Origin: Pseudonocardia acidicola
GTDB lineage: Bacteria; Actinomycetota; Actinomycetes; Mycobacteriales; Pseudonocardiaceae
DNA: 35,996 bases
Assembly (NCBI RefSeq): GCF_012911935.1
Contig: NZ_JAAXLA010000072.1
Location: forward strand, 1-35,996
Direction: 5' to 3'
In this document: one piece after another, positions 1 through 8,405 of the stretch
How the letters are laid out: each line of letters begins with the position of its first letter
Numbering within the stretch: the first letter of the stretch is position 1
Program-made: the position numbers and the translations under genes
The notes under the pieces: model-generated
Told to the model about the DNA's origin: nothing
The model's input: only the letters and a program-made list of their open reading frames with translations
Databases searched by the model: none

Positions 1-17
1 GGAAGGGGTGGGCCGGG

Positions 18-578
18 TCAGGCCCACACCGGAGGACCCCGCCGGGCGAGTCCGGAGATCGCCGCCCGGGCGGTGCGCATCGCGACGGCGGCCGCCGGGA
101 CGGGCAGCGTCGGCAGCGGGCGGTCGGCCGGCGGCGGGGTGAGCCGCCGTGGCAGGACGCGGACGAGCGCGGCGAACAGGGCGAGCAGGACGTGATCGGC
201 GTCGCGGATCATCCACGCGGTGGCCAGCGTGGCCACGACGTGCATCGCGAGCATCCCCGGGGTGCTGACCATCGGGCCGACCATCCGCTCGGCGGCGTGC
301 GCGTCGCCGAGCACCTGCATGACCACGTGCATCCCGAGCTGGCCGCCGCCCAGCGTGGCCAGCAGCCCGGGGACGGCGCGGCACACATCGGCCAGCGCGA
401 CCGTGAGCAGGACGAACAGCGGGAACAGCACGAGCAGCAGGTGAAGGTGCGGCAGGGCGCCACCGGCGGCCGCGTGCCCGACGGCGGTCAGGATCGTGCT
501 CATCACCGCGACGGTGCCGGCATGGACTCCCCGGGCCGGGCGCATGCCGGTACCGGATTGTCCGGTCGAGCGCCTCAT
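18..578 (-). CDS. small polytopic membrane protein, function unknown
   Basis: The C-terminal 160 or so residues form about four hydrophobic segments (two flank the GGGQLGMHVV stretch, two follow STPGMLAMHVV), ending in a short Arg/Pro-rich cytoplasmic tail. His and Met residues recur beside the membrane segments (HAAAGG, PHLHLL, GMHVV, DAHAAERM, AMHVV). Similar small membrane proteins of unknown role are common in actinobacteria. A metal-related function is conceivable from the His/Met pattern but is not shown. The start is uncertain. The ATG at 578 gives 186 residues; ATGs at 545 and 503 are alternatives, and none has a clear Shine-Dalgarno. The open frame continues upstream through the neighbouring gene on the same strand, but that part has no protein-like composition. 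The gene lies downstream of the 652-1359 gene, behind a hairpin, so it probably has its own promoter. Confidence 0.6.
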   Translation of the reverse strand: MRRSTGQSGTGMRPARGVHAGTVAVMSTILTAVGHAAAGGALPHLHLLLVLFPLFVLLTVALADVCRAVPGLLATLGGGQLGMHVVMQVLGDAHAAERMVGPMVSTPGMLAMHVVATLATAWMIRDADHVLLALFAALVRVLPRRLTPPPADRPLPTLPVPAAAVAMRTARAAISGLARRGPPVWA

Positions 579-626
579 GGGCCGAAACGGTAATCGGTGC
601 ACACGGGGCCGACCAAGCCGATGTGG

Positions 627-646
627 GGGCCCAAACTGAGGGGCCC
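627..646 (-). terminator. hairpin terminator after the 652-1359 gene
   Basis: Two copies of the self-complementary hexamer GGGCCC (627-632 and 641-646) flank an 8-base loop, six bases past the stop codon of the minus-strand gene ending at 652. There is no T-tract, which is common for actinobacterial terminators. Confidence 0.45.
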
Positions 647-651
647 GGGTG

Positions 652-1359
652 CTAGGTGCGGACGCCCAGGTGGGTGAGCAGCTGGGTCTCGATCTGGTCG
701 AGCTCGCCGGAGATGGCCCGGAAGGCGGTGCGCCGGCGCGGGCTCGGCATCTGCTCCGCGGCCCGGACGGCCACCGCGAGATCGGCCAGCCGGGGCCGGG
801 TGTCGAGAGCGAACCGGCGGGCCGCACCGGTCGCGTGCACCTCGTCGCCGGAGTCAAGCTCGGTGAGCGCCTCGGCGACCCGGGACAGCCGGGCGTGCAG
901 CGCTCCACCGCGGCCGGAGTAGGCGGCCAGCTGGTCGGGGGCGACTCCGAGCTTGCGCGCGCGGTAGGTGTCCCACTGCGCACGGGCGACCCCGGCGGCG
1001 GCCAGCGCGTACGGCGCCAGCAGCGGAGCGACGACCTTGCCCACGCCGATCATCCGCTTTGCCCGCGCCGGCGTCAGACCGTCGCGGTCGCCCTTGGCTG
1101 CCTTGGGGGCCTCTTCCACCTGGTGCGCCTTCGCCTTCTTCTCGGCCTTCTTCGTGCGCTTCCGGCCGGCCTGCCGCTCGGCCTCCGCGGTCTCCTTCGC
1201 GGCTTTCGCGGCTTTCCTGCGCGCCCTCCGGCCGGCCTTCGGCGGGGGACCGCCGCCGTTCTCGCCGGCCACCGCGTCGATCATCGTCACAGCGTCGGAA
1301 CCGACGCGGCCGGACCCACCGGATCGTCTGGATCTGCTGGAACGTCCTCGCAGCCCCAT
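652..1359 (-). CDS. conserved actinobacterial protein, basic Ala/Lys-rich N-terminus (DUF6474-like)
   Basis: This 235-residue protein has a low-complexity, strongly basic N-terminal third (alternating Lys/Arg and Ala, probably helical or coiled coil). A conserved part follows, beginning at GLTPARAKRMIGVGKVVAP and including ARAQWDTYRARKLGV and SGRGGALHAR. This layout matches a family of uncharacterised actinobacterial proteins that I recall as DUF6474; the family number is from memory. The ATG at 1359 is well supported by GAGGAGG-type complementarity about seven bases upstream. No signal peptide is seen. The short hydrophobic stretch APLLAPYALAAAG may touch the membrane. It is divergent from the nuclease gene at 1467, with about 107 bases between them. 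Its function is unknown. Confidence 0.75.
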   Translation of the reverse strand: MGLRGRSSRSRRSGGSGRVGSDAVTMIDAVAGENGGGPPPKAGRRARRKAAKAAKETAEAERQAGRKRTKKAEKKAKAHQVEEAPKAAKGDRDGLTPARAKRMIGVGKVVAPLLAPYALAAAGVARAQWDTYRARKLGVAPDQLAAYSGRGGALHARLSRVAEALTELDSGDEVHATGAARRFALDTRPRLADLAVAVRAAEQMPSPRRRTAFRAISGELDQIETQLLTHLGVRT

Positions 1360-1466
1360 TCCCGTCCTCCTCGCCCCCCGCGCGCCGAGGTTGCGGGCAG
1401 CTTAGAGCCCGGCTGTCCCGGTGGCAGGCGCAGAGGTTGTCGGAGCCGGTCTCTACCCTCGGGCGT

Positions 1467-3167
1467 GTGACGGCGGTAGTGAACGGCGTGGACAACTCAG
1501 CCGGCGTGGCCGGGGTGTCGCTCGACGCCTCGGCGGTGACGCGCTGCCGCCGGCGGGTGCATCTGGATCACGACCCGGCCTCGGCCGAGGTGCCACGTGC
1601 GCTGCCCGACCCGTCGCTCGAGCAGCGCCGGGCCGACGCGGCGGCGCACCGGGCGGAGATCGGCGCGCGGCTGGCCGCGGCCACCGGTGAGGCCTGGGTC
1701 GCGGTGCCGGCCGAGGGCCCGGCGCACCGGCGAGCGGCGGCGACCGCGGAGGCGGTGGCGGCGGGGGCCCGGTTGATCTGGGGTGCGGTGCTGCCGCTCG
1801 ACGACGCGGCCGGCCGGCGCGGCAGCGCCGAGCTGCTCGTCCGTCTCCCGGGCGGCGGCTACGTGCCGGTGATCGTGGTCCGGCACCGGGTCACCGATCC
1901 GGGCTCCGGCGCGGTCACCACCCCGCTGCTCGAGCCGTGGCCGGACCGTGGCGCCGTCGATCCGGACCGCAAGATCCGCTCCCAGCCGCGCGACCTGCTG
2001 CGACTGGCGCACCTGACGCGGATGCTGGGGGCGGCCGGCTGGGCTGCCGACGAGGAGCCCGAGGGCAGCTGCCTGGGCGGTGTGATCGGCATGGACGCCG
2101 ATGTCGTCGTCTGGCACGACCTGCTGGCCGGGCACTGGCCGGGCGGGCGGAGCACGCTGGCCGAGTACGACGTGCGGTTCGCCGACCGGATCGCGGTGGC
2201 CACCGCGGCTGCCACCGGGGCGCCCGCCCTGGCCCGGCCGTCGCGGATCACCGAGTGCCGCCGCTGCCCGTGGTGGCCGACCTGCGAGACCGAGCTGACC
2301 CGCTCCGAGGACGTCAGCCTGGTCGTGCGCGGGGAGGCGGCCGTCGTGCTGCGCGCGGCCGGGGTGGGGACGGTCGCCGCGCTCGCCGCGCTCGACCCGG
2401 CGGTGGAGCCGCCGGTGCCGCTGCCCGGGATGCCCTTCGCCGACACGGTCGCGCTGGCCCGGGCCTGGCAGCGCGGGCTGTCGGTGGCGCGGCGGGTGCC
2501 GCGGATCGCGGTGCCGCGCGCCGACGTCGAGGTCGATGTGGACATGGAGAGCTTCGGCGAGGCCGGGGCCTACCTGTGGGGGGCGTTGCTCACGTTCCCC
2601 GGCGGCGCCCGGCCCGGCGACGAGCCGGAGGGCTACCGCGCATTCGCCACCTGGGAGCCGGTGCCCACCGAGGACGAGGGCCGCTCGTTCGGCGAGTTCT
2701 GGACGTGGCTCTCCGGGGTCCGGGCGGCCGCGGCGGCGAGCGGGCGCAGCTTCGCGGCGTACTGCTACAACGAACAGGCGGAGAACCGCTGGCTGCTCGC
2801 GTCGGCACGGCGCTTCGCCGGGCGGCCGGGGGTCCCGACGGTGGGCGAGGTCGAGTCGTTCATCGGTGCACCGTCCTGGGTGGACCTGTTCGCCGTGGTC
2901 AGCGAGTGGTTCCTGTGCGCGCACGGCAAGGGGCTCAAGCGCATCGCGCCGGCTGCCGGGTTCAGCTGGCGCGACCCGGAGGCCGGCGGCGAGAACTCGA
3001 TGCGCTGGTACCGCGACGCCGTCGGGATGGACGGCGCGCCGCCCGATCCCGAGCAGCGGCGGCGGTTGCTGGAGTACAACGCCGACGACGTCGCGGCCAC
3101 CCGGGCGCTGCGCGAGTGGATGTCCTCGCCGGCGATCGCCGAGGTGCCGCTGGCCGGCGAGCTGTAG
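1467..3167 (+). CDS. RecB-like nuclease fused to RNase H-like (DEDD) exonuclease, TM0106 family
   Basis: This 566-residue protein resembles the TM0106 RecB-nuclease family. The N-terminal half is a RecB/Cas4-like domain with an early Cys (TRCRRRVHLD) and a later Cys cluster (ECRRCPWWPTC), the arrangement used to hold an iron-sulfur cluster in Cas4/AddB-type nucleases. The C-terminal half looks like a 3'-5' exonuclease/RNase H fold: VDVDMESFGE supplies a D-x-E pair, YNEQAENRW follows, and YNADDVAATRALREW gives the terminal acidic motif. It should process nucleic acid, but its physiological substrate is unknown. The start chosen is the GTG at 1467. A TACCCT hexamer at 1454-1459 is placed as a -10 box for a leaderless transcript. 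The frame stays open upstream to 1059, but that stretch runs antisense to the neighbouring gene. Confidence 0.82.
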   Translation: MTAVVNGVDNSAGVAGVSLDASAVTRCRRRVHLDHDPASAEVPRALPDPSLEQRRADAAAHRAEIGARLAAATGEAWVAVPAEGPAHRRAAATAEAVAAGARLIWGAVLPLDDAAGRRGSAELLVRLPGGGYVPVIVVRHRVTDPGSGAVTTPLLEPWPDRGAVDPDRKIRSQPRDLLRLAHLTRMLGAAGWAADEEPEGSCLGGVIGMDADVVVWHDLLAGHWPGGRSTLAEYDVRFADRIAVATAAATGAPALARPSRITECRRCPWWPTCETELTRSEDVSLVVRGEAAVVLRAAGVGTVAALAALDPAVEPPVPLPGMPFADTVALARAWQRGLSVARRVPRIAVPRADVEVDVDMESFGEAGAYLWGALLTFPGGARPGDEPEGYRAFATWEPVPTEDEGRSFGEFWTWLSGVRAAAAASGRSFAAYCYNEQAENRWLLASARRFAGRPGVPTVGEVESFIGAPSWVDLFAVVSEWFLCAHGKGLKRIAPAAGFSWRDPEAGGENSMRWYRDAVGMDGAPPDPEQRRRLLEYNADDVAATRALREWMSSPAIAEVPLAGEL

Positions 3168-3292
3168 CCGGCGGTAGGCGCGATCCTCCACTCCGCTTCA
3201 CCGGCCCGCAGCCGCGTGTCCAGGAGGCGGTCACCGGGTAGACGGAGTATGACCGATGTCCGGTCGTGCCCCATTCGGGAGAGGTGCCGCCC

Positions 3293-4594
3293 TTGTTCGC
3301 TCGACGTATCGCCGTCATCGGTTCCGGCTATGTCGGCCTGACCACCGGCGCGTGTCTGGCTTCGCTGGGACACCACGTGGTGTGCGCCGACATCGACGCC
3401 GCCAAGGTCGACCGGCTGCGTGCGGGGGAGGTCGGCATCCTCGAGCCGGGGCTCACCGAGCTGGTGGTGGAGGGCATGGCAGCCGGCCGCCTGGAGTTCG
3501 TCGTCGGTGCGCGGGAGGCGGTCGCCCGCCCGGATGCGCCACCGGTCGAGGTCGTCTTCCTGTGCGTGCCGACGCCGATGGGTGCCGGCGGCGCGGCCGA
3601 CCTGACCGCGGTGCAGGCCGTCGCGGGGGAGGTCCGGCACCTGTTGCCCAGCGGGTGCGTCGTGGTCAACAAGTCGACCGTGCCGGTGGGCACCGCGGAG
3701 GCCACCCGCAAGCTGCTCAACCGGCGCGACGTCGCCGTCGTGAGCAACCCGGAGTTCCTGCGCGAGGGCAGCGCGGTGCACGACTTCCTCAACCCCGACC
3801 GGATCGTCGTCGGCAGCGACCAGCAGGACGCCGCCGAGCGGGTCGCGGCGCTGTACTCCCGGCTGGGCGCCCCGGCGGTGCTCACCGACGCGGCCAGCGC
3901 GGAGATGGTCAAGTACGCGGCGAACGCGTTCCTCGCCATGAAGCTGTCCTATGTGAACGCGCTGGCCGAGCTGTGCGACCTGCTCGGCGCCGATGTCGCG
4001 GACGTGACGGAGGGCATGGGCTACGACCGCCGGATCGGTCAGGCGTTCCTGTCGCCCGGGCCCGGCTGGGGCGGGTCCTGCCTGCCGAAGGACACCAACG
4101 CGATGGTGCAGGTCGCCGCGGCCGCGGGCCGGGAGCTGCCGCTGGTGAGCGCGAGCATCGCGACGAACAACCGGCAGCGCGAGCTGATGGTCGACAAGGT
4201 CCGCGACGCGGTCGGCACGCTCGACGGCACCCGGATCGGGCTGCTCGGGCTCACGTTCAAGGCCGGCACCGACGACTTGCGCGACTCGCCGGCGCTCGAC
4301 GTCGCCGCGATGCTGCGCGCCGAGGGCGCCGAGCTGATGGCCTACGACCCGGGTTGTCCGGTCGCCGTGCCCGGGGTGACCGACGCCGTCACCGTGGTGG
4401 ACGACCCGGCGCTCGCGGCCAAGGACGCCGCCGTGCTCGTGGTGCTCACCGAGTGGCCGGAGTTCCGCACGCTGGACTGGAGCGCGCTCGCCGGGCTGGT
4501 GGCCCAGCGCGTCGTCGTCGACACCCGCAACCTGCTCGACCCGGACGTGCTGCGCCGGGCCGGGTTCTCCTGGATCGGTGTCGGCCGCCGCTGA
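3293..4594 (+). CDS. ugd: UDP-glucose 6-dehydrogenase
   Basis: This enzyme of the UDP-glucose/GDP-mannose dehydrogenase family oxidises UDP-glucose to UDP-glucuronate with two NAD+ and provides precursor for surface polysaccharide. The N-terminus has the Rossmann motif IGSGYVGLTTG. The central domain contains VSNPEFLREGSA, and the catalytic Cys lies in GWGGSCLPKD (codon 4079-4081, residue 263 from the chosen start). The C-terminal UDP-binding domain includes LLGLTFKAGTDDLRDSPA. At about 433 residues the length is normal. I chose the TTG at 3293 because GGGAGAGG sits about eight bases upstream. The GTG at 3266 would add nine residues (442 in total) but has no ribosome site. No other sugar-nucleotide gene is adjacent. 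Confidence 0.93.
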   Translation: MFARRIAVIGSGYVGLTTGACLASLGHHVVCADIDAAKVDRLRAGEVGILEPGLTELVVEGMAAGRLEFVVGAREAVARPDAPPVEVVFLCVPTPMGAGGAADLTAVQAVAGEVRHLLPSGCVVVNKSTVPVGTAEATRKLLNRRDVAVVSNPEFLREGSAVHDFLNPDRIVVGSDQQDAAERVAALYSRLGAPAVLTDAASAEMVKYAANAFLAMKLSYVNALAELCDLLGADVADVTEGMGYDRRIGQAFLSPGPGWGGSCLPKDTNAMVQVAAAAGRELPLVSASIATNNRQRELMVDKVRDAVGTLDGTRIGLLGLTFKAGTDDLRDSPALDVAAMLRAEGAELMAYDPGCPVAVPGVTDAVTVVDDPALAAKDAAVLVVLTEWPEFRTLDWSALAGLVAQRVVVDTRNLLDPDVLRRAGFSWIGVGRR

Positions 4595-4597
4595 CCC

Positions 4598-4663
4598 GCG
4601 AGTCGGCACTTCCGGTACCGCGAGTCGGCACTTTCGGGAGACTGAGTCGCCGTTTCCGGGAGA
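4598..4663. repeat. three tandem 22-bp units (GCGAGTCG repeat), array 1
   Basis: Three consecutive 22-bp units begin at 4598, 4620 and 4642. The first two begin GCGAGTCGGCACTT and the third begins CTGAGTCGCCGTTT; the second and third end in CGGGAGA. The array starts just after the ugd stop codon. A related two-unit array with the same period lies at 28345-28388. Confidence 0.7.
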
Positions 4664-4717
4664 CCGTCGATCGGCGGCCGGGCAGCGCAGCGCGGCACGG
4701 TTTGCCAGAGTGGCACC

Positions 4718-6520
4718 GTGGCTCCCCGGAAGCATGAACAGCAGGGCCGGCACGGCGCGGCGTCCAGCACCCACTACCTCGGCACCTCCACCGCGATGGC
4801 GGTCCTCGCCCGCGGCGGCAATGCGTTCGACGCCGCGGTCGCGGCCGGGTTCGTGCTGCAGGTCGTCGAGCCGCACCTGTGCGGGCCCGGTGGCGAGGTG
4901 CCCGCGGTGTTCGTCACCGCCGGCGACCCGACTCCGCGGGTGCTGTGCGGGCAGGGGGTCGCACCGGCCGCCGCCACCACCGCGCACCTGCGCGACGAGC
5001 TGGGGCTGGAGATCGTGCCCGGCACTGGCCTGCTGGCCGCGACCGTGCCCGGCGCCTGGGACGGCTGGCTGACCCTGCTGCGCGACCACGGCACGCTCAC
5101 CCTGGCCGAGGTGCTCGAGCCCGCCATCGGCTACGCGAGCGGCGGGTTCCCGCTGGTGCCGCGGGTCCCGCCGACGATCGCCACGGTCGCCGACCACTTC
5201 CGCACGCACTGGCCCACCTCGGCCGCGCAATGGCTGCCCGACGGGCGGGTGCCGGCCCCGGGCGACACCATGCGGCTGCCCGCGCTCGCAGCCACCTGGC
5301 GCAGGTTGCTCGACGCCGCCGTCGGCCCGACCCGGGAAGCGCAGATCGACGCCGCCCGCGACGCCTGGTGCCGCGGTTTCGTGGCCGAGGAGATCGCCGC
5401 GTTCTGCCGCACCCCGGTCCGTGACGAGAGCGGCCGCGACCACGCCGGGCTGCTCACCGCCGACGACCTGGCCGGCTGGTCGGCGTCGTACGAGGACGCA
5501 CTGCTGGTCGACACCGGCGACGGCTGGACCGTGGCCAAGTGCGGAGCCTGGTCGCAGGGGCCCGTGCTGCCGCAGACCCTGCAGCTGCTGCGCGGGGCGG
5601 AGCTGTCCTACCCCGATGGCGTGGCCACCGCCGACACGGTGCATCTGGCCGCGGAGGCGGCCAAGCTCGCGTTCGCCGATCGGGAGGCCTGGTACGGCGA
5701 CAGCCTCGATCCCGCCGCGCGGGTTCCGCTGGAGACGCTGGTGTCGGAGGCCTACGCGGCGCAGCGCCGGGCGCTGATCGGCGACACCGCGTCGCTGGAG
5801 TTGCGGCCGGGCTCCCCGGACGGGCGCGAACCGCGCCTGGCCGGCTACGCCGCCCATTCGGGCGCCCCGCGCGGCGACGGGGTGAGTGCGCCGGGCCTGG
5901 GGGAGCCGACGGTGAGCCGGATCGGGGCCGTGCGCGGCGACACCGTGCACGTCGACGTCGTGGACGCGGCCGGGAACATGATCTCTGCGACGCCGTCCGG
6001 GGGCTGGCTGCAGTCCTCGCCGACGATCCCGGCGCTGGGATTCTGCCTGGGCACCCGGGCCCAGATGTTCTGGCTGGAGGACGGCCTGCCCGCCTCGCTC
6101 GTCCCGGGACGGCGCCCGCGGACCACGCTCAGCCCGTCGCTGGGGCTGCGCGACGGCGAGCCGCGGATCGCGTTCGGCACCCCGGGCGGGGACCAGCAGG
6201 ACCAGTGGCAGCTGTGCTTCTGGCTCGCGCACACCGTCGGTGGGCTGGACCTGCAGGCCGCGATCGACGCCCCGGCCTGGCACTCCACGGCCTTCCCCGC
6301 GTCGTTCGCGCCGCGCGGCTGGCAGCCCGGCGGGCTGGTGGTCGAGTCCAGGCTGGGCGCTGACACGCTGGCCGCCCTGGCCGCGCGCGGGCACGTCGTC
6401 ACCGACGCGGGGCCGTGGGCGCTCGGGCGGCTGTGCGCGGTCGGGCGGGGCCCGGGCGACGGGCTGCTGCGCGCCGCCGCGGACACCCGCAGCGGGGTCG
6501 GGGCCGCCGCCGCGCACTGA
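4718..6520 (+). CDS. gamma-glutamyltransferase family protein
   Basis: This 600-residue Ntn-hydrolase resembles gamma-glutamyltranspeptidases, which cleave or transfer the gamma-glutamyl group of glutathione and related amides after autoprocessing into two chains. Early landmarks are STAMAVLARGGNAFDAAVAA and EPHLCGPGGEVPAV. The processing and catalytic Thr would be Thr409 in RGDTVHVDVVDAAGNM, where canonical enzymes have a T-T-H-F-type motif. PRTTLSPSLGLRDG and GTPGGDQQDQWQL follow in the small-subunit part. There is no signal peptide, so it is probably cytoplasmic, unlike the periplasmic or secreted classical enzymes. The start is the GTG at 4718 without an obvious Shine-Dalgarno, possibly leaderless. 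Acylases of the same fold (cephalosporin acylase type) are the main alternative, so the substrate is left open. Confidence 0.85.
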   Translation: MAPRKHEQQGRHGAASSTHYLGTSTAMAVLARGGNAFDAAVAAGFVLQVVEPHLCGPGGEVPAVFVTAGDPTPRVLCGQGVAPAAATTAHLRDELGLEIVPGTGLLAATVPGAWDGWLTLLRDHGTLTLAEVLEPAIGYASGGFPLVPRVPPTIATVADHFRTHWPTSAAQWLPDGRVPAPGDTMRLPALAATWRRLLDAAVGPTREAQIDAARDAWCRGFVAEEIAAFCRTPVRDESGRDHAGLLTADDLAGWSASYEDALLVDTGDGWTVAKCGAWSQGPVLPQTLQLLRGAELSYPDGVATADTVHLAAEAAKLAFADREAWYGDSLDPAARVPLETLVSEAYAAQRRALIGDTASLELRPGSPDGREPRLAGYAAHSGAPRGDGVSAPGLGEPTVSRIGAVRGDTVHVDVVDAAGNMISATPSGGWLQSSPTIPALGFCLGTRAQMFWLEDGLPASLVPGRRPRTTLSPSLGLRDGEPRIAFGTPGGDQQDQWQLCFWLAHTVGGLDLQAAIDAPAWHSTAFPASFAPRGWQPGGLVVESRLGADTLAALAARGHVVTDAGPWALGRLCAVGRGPGDGLLRAAADTRSGVGAAAAH

Positions 6521-6527
6521 TCCCACC

Positions 6528-6541
6528 CCCCGTTTGCGGGG
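6528..6541 (+). terminator. short GC hairpin after the gamma-glutamyltransferase gene
   Basis: CCCCG (6528-6532) and CGGGG (6537-6541) enclose a TTTG loop, eight bases past the stop codon. The stem is short, so this is only a candidate. Confidence 0.3.
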
Positions 6542-6647
6542 CCGTTACTCCCCTTGGTCGTGTCTGTCGTTCCCCCGTCCGGGCCTCCAAGCTCCTCTCG
6601 AGGTCCGGGGCGATCGGCTCCCGGCGGAGCGAGAGAACACGAGGGTC

Positions 6648-8366
6648 ATGCGAGGACGGAGCACACAGACCAACAGCGGATGTCCGTTCGGCGGCGGCAT
6701 CGAGACGGGGATGTCGCGGCGGCGGGTGCTCGCCGGTGCGGCCGGGCTGGCTGCGCTGCCCGTCCTCGCCGGTGTCGGCGCCCCCGCCGCCGCGGCACCC
6801 GGCCCGGCCGGCGCTGCGGCGCCCGCCCAGCCGGCGCCCCGCCGTGCCCGCCCGCGTGCGCTCAAGGGCGGGCACGGCATCGGCGATCCGCGGGGCAGTG
6901 ACATCGCGGTGCGTGCCGGGCGCGACAAGGAGGCCCGTTTCGGCGTCATGTTCAAGCGGCTGCCGGCGTTCAACCCGCCGGATGCGCTGCTGTCCGCGCT
7001 GGCCCTGCGGATGAACGACGGCAAGAAGCCGCTGACCGACGTCAAGGACAGCGACACCGAGTTCGACAACGCGAGCATGCCGGCCGGCTACATCTACTTC
7101 GGCCAGTTCATCGACCACGACATGACCCGCGACAAGACCCCGCTCACGCAGCAGCGCCAGGACCCGCGGGGGATGACCAACTACGACACGCCGAAGTTCG
7201 ACCTCGGTAGCGTCTACGGCGGCGGGCCGACCGCCAACCCGGAGCTCTACGACCCGGCGAGGCCGGGATATCTCCTGGTCGAGTTCCACGACGGCGTCCA
7301 CGACCTGCCCCGCGACGACGTGGGCGCGGCCTACCTGGGCGACCCGCGCAACGACGAGAACCTCATCGTCGCGCAGTTGCACGTCGTCTTCCTCCGGCTG
7401 CACAACAAGTACCGCGACCAGGGCAAGACCTTCGAGCAGGCCCAGCAGCTCGTCCGCTGGCACTACCAGTGGCTGATCGTGAACGACTTCCTGGTGCGGA
7501 TCGCCGGCCGGGAGATGGTGGACGGGCTGCTGCGCAGGCGCGGCAATGGCCCCATCCAGTACACCGGCCGGCTCTACCAGCCGCGCAACCCGAACCGGCC
7601 CTACATGCCGGTGGAGTACTCCGGAGCCGCGTATCGCTTCGGGCACAGCATGATCCGCGCCGAGTACGAGATCCAGGACGGGCACACCGTGCCGATCTTC
7701 GGCCAGGAGGGGTACGAGGACCTGCGCGGTTCGCGGTCGATCCCGGAGAACATGTGGATCGACTGGAACTACTTCTTCGAGATCCCCGGCATGCACACCC
7801 CCGACGACCGCAACATGGCCCGGCTGATCGACACCCAGCTGTCGCTGCCACTGGCGACGCTGCCGCCGACGGTGGTGGCGCCGACGGCCGACGCGATCGT
7901 CGCGCTGGCCGAGCGCAACCTGCTGCGCGGCAAGCGACTCGGGCTGCCGGCCGGCCAGGACGTGGCCGCCGCGATGGGCATCAGGCCGGTGACCAACGCC
8001 CAGCTGGGGCTCACCGAGCCCGGGTGGAAGGGCAAGGCGCCGCTCTGGTTCTACATCCTGAAGGAGGCCGAGCTGCTCGGCGGCACGAGGCTGGGCCCGG
8101 TCGGCGGGCGCATCGTGGCCGAGGTGATCCTCGGGCTGATGGCCCTGGACCGGACCTCCTACTTCACCGTGAACCCCTCGTTCAACCCGGGCGGCTCGTT
8201 CGCGATGGGCGACCTGATCCTGATGGCCGACGCCATCGACGAGCGAGCCCGCACGCCCGGGCCTGCGGACCCGGGGCCGGAGGCGCCCGAGCTACCGCAC
8301 CCGGAAGAACCCGCGGACCAGGCGAACCCGGCGGCGCTGCCCGACCCGGCCCCGGGCCAGGTCTGA
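6648..8366 (+). CDS. Tat-exported animal-type heme peroxidase
   Basis: The 572-residue product belongs to the peroxidase-cyclooxygenase (animal heme peroxidase) superfamily, which oxidises halides or organic substrates with H2O2. A Tat signal follows a 21-residue leader: MSRRRVLAGAAGLAALPVLA, then an Ala-rich cleavage region. Distal-side residues are seen in YIYFGQFIDHDMTRDKTP (His and the Asp that binds heme in myeloperoxidase-type enzymes). The proximal His and catalytic-type Arg lie in AYRFGHSMIRAEYEI. HNKYRDQ lies in the conserved helix LHVVFLRLHNKY. The C-terminus is an acidic, Pro-rich tail (about the last 45 residues). The ATG at 6648 was chosen; the ATG at 6711, directly at the Tat motif, is an alternative. 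It is preceded by a 127-base gap and followed closely by msrA, another oxidative-stress gene. Confidence 0.88.
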   Translation: MRGRSTQTNSGCPFGGGIETGMSRRRVLAGAAGLAALPVLAGVGAPAAAAPGPAGAAAPAQPAPRRARPRALKGGHGIGDPRGSDIAVRAGRDKEARFGVMFKRLPAFNPPDALLSALALRMNDGKKPLTDVKDSDTEFDNASMPAGYIYFGQFIDHDMTRDKTPLTQQRQDPRGMTNYDTPKFDLGSVYGGGPTANPELYDPARPGYLLVEFHDGVHDLPRDDVGAAYLGDPRNDENLIVAQLHVVFLRLHNKYRDQGKTFEQAQQLVRWHYQWLIVNDFLVRIAGREMVDGLLRRRGNGPIQYTGRLYQPRNPNRPYMPVEYSGAAYRFGHSMIRAEYEIQDGHTVPIFGQEGYEDLRGSRSIPENMWIDWNYFFEIPGMHTPDDRNMARLIDTQLSLPLATLPPTVVAPTADAIVALAERNLLRGKRLGLPAGQDVAAAMGIRPVTNAQLGLTEPGWKGKAPLWFYILKEAELLGGTRLGPVGGRIVAEVILGLMALDRTSYFTVNPSFNPGGSFAMGDLILMADAIDERARTPGPADPGPEAPELPHPEEPADQANPAALPDPAPGQV

Positions 8367-8405
8367 TCCGGGGGGCGGCCGGCGCCGGCGGCGTAGCCTG
8401 AGCGC

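Noticed and set aside
1059..1466. Longer N-terminus for the RecB-like nuclease
   Set aside because: It would run antisense through the 652-1359 gene, is Pro/Arg/Ser-rich, and bypasses a well-placed leaderless start at 1467.
2765..6526. A 1253-codon minus-strand open frame
   Set aside because: It runs antisense through the nuclease, ugd and gamma-glutamyltransferase genes. Its translation is Arg/Gly/Ala/Pro-rich without domain motifs, a normal artefact of high-GC DNA.
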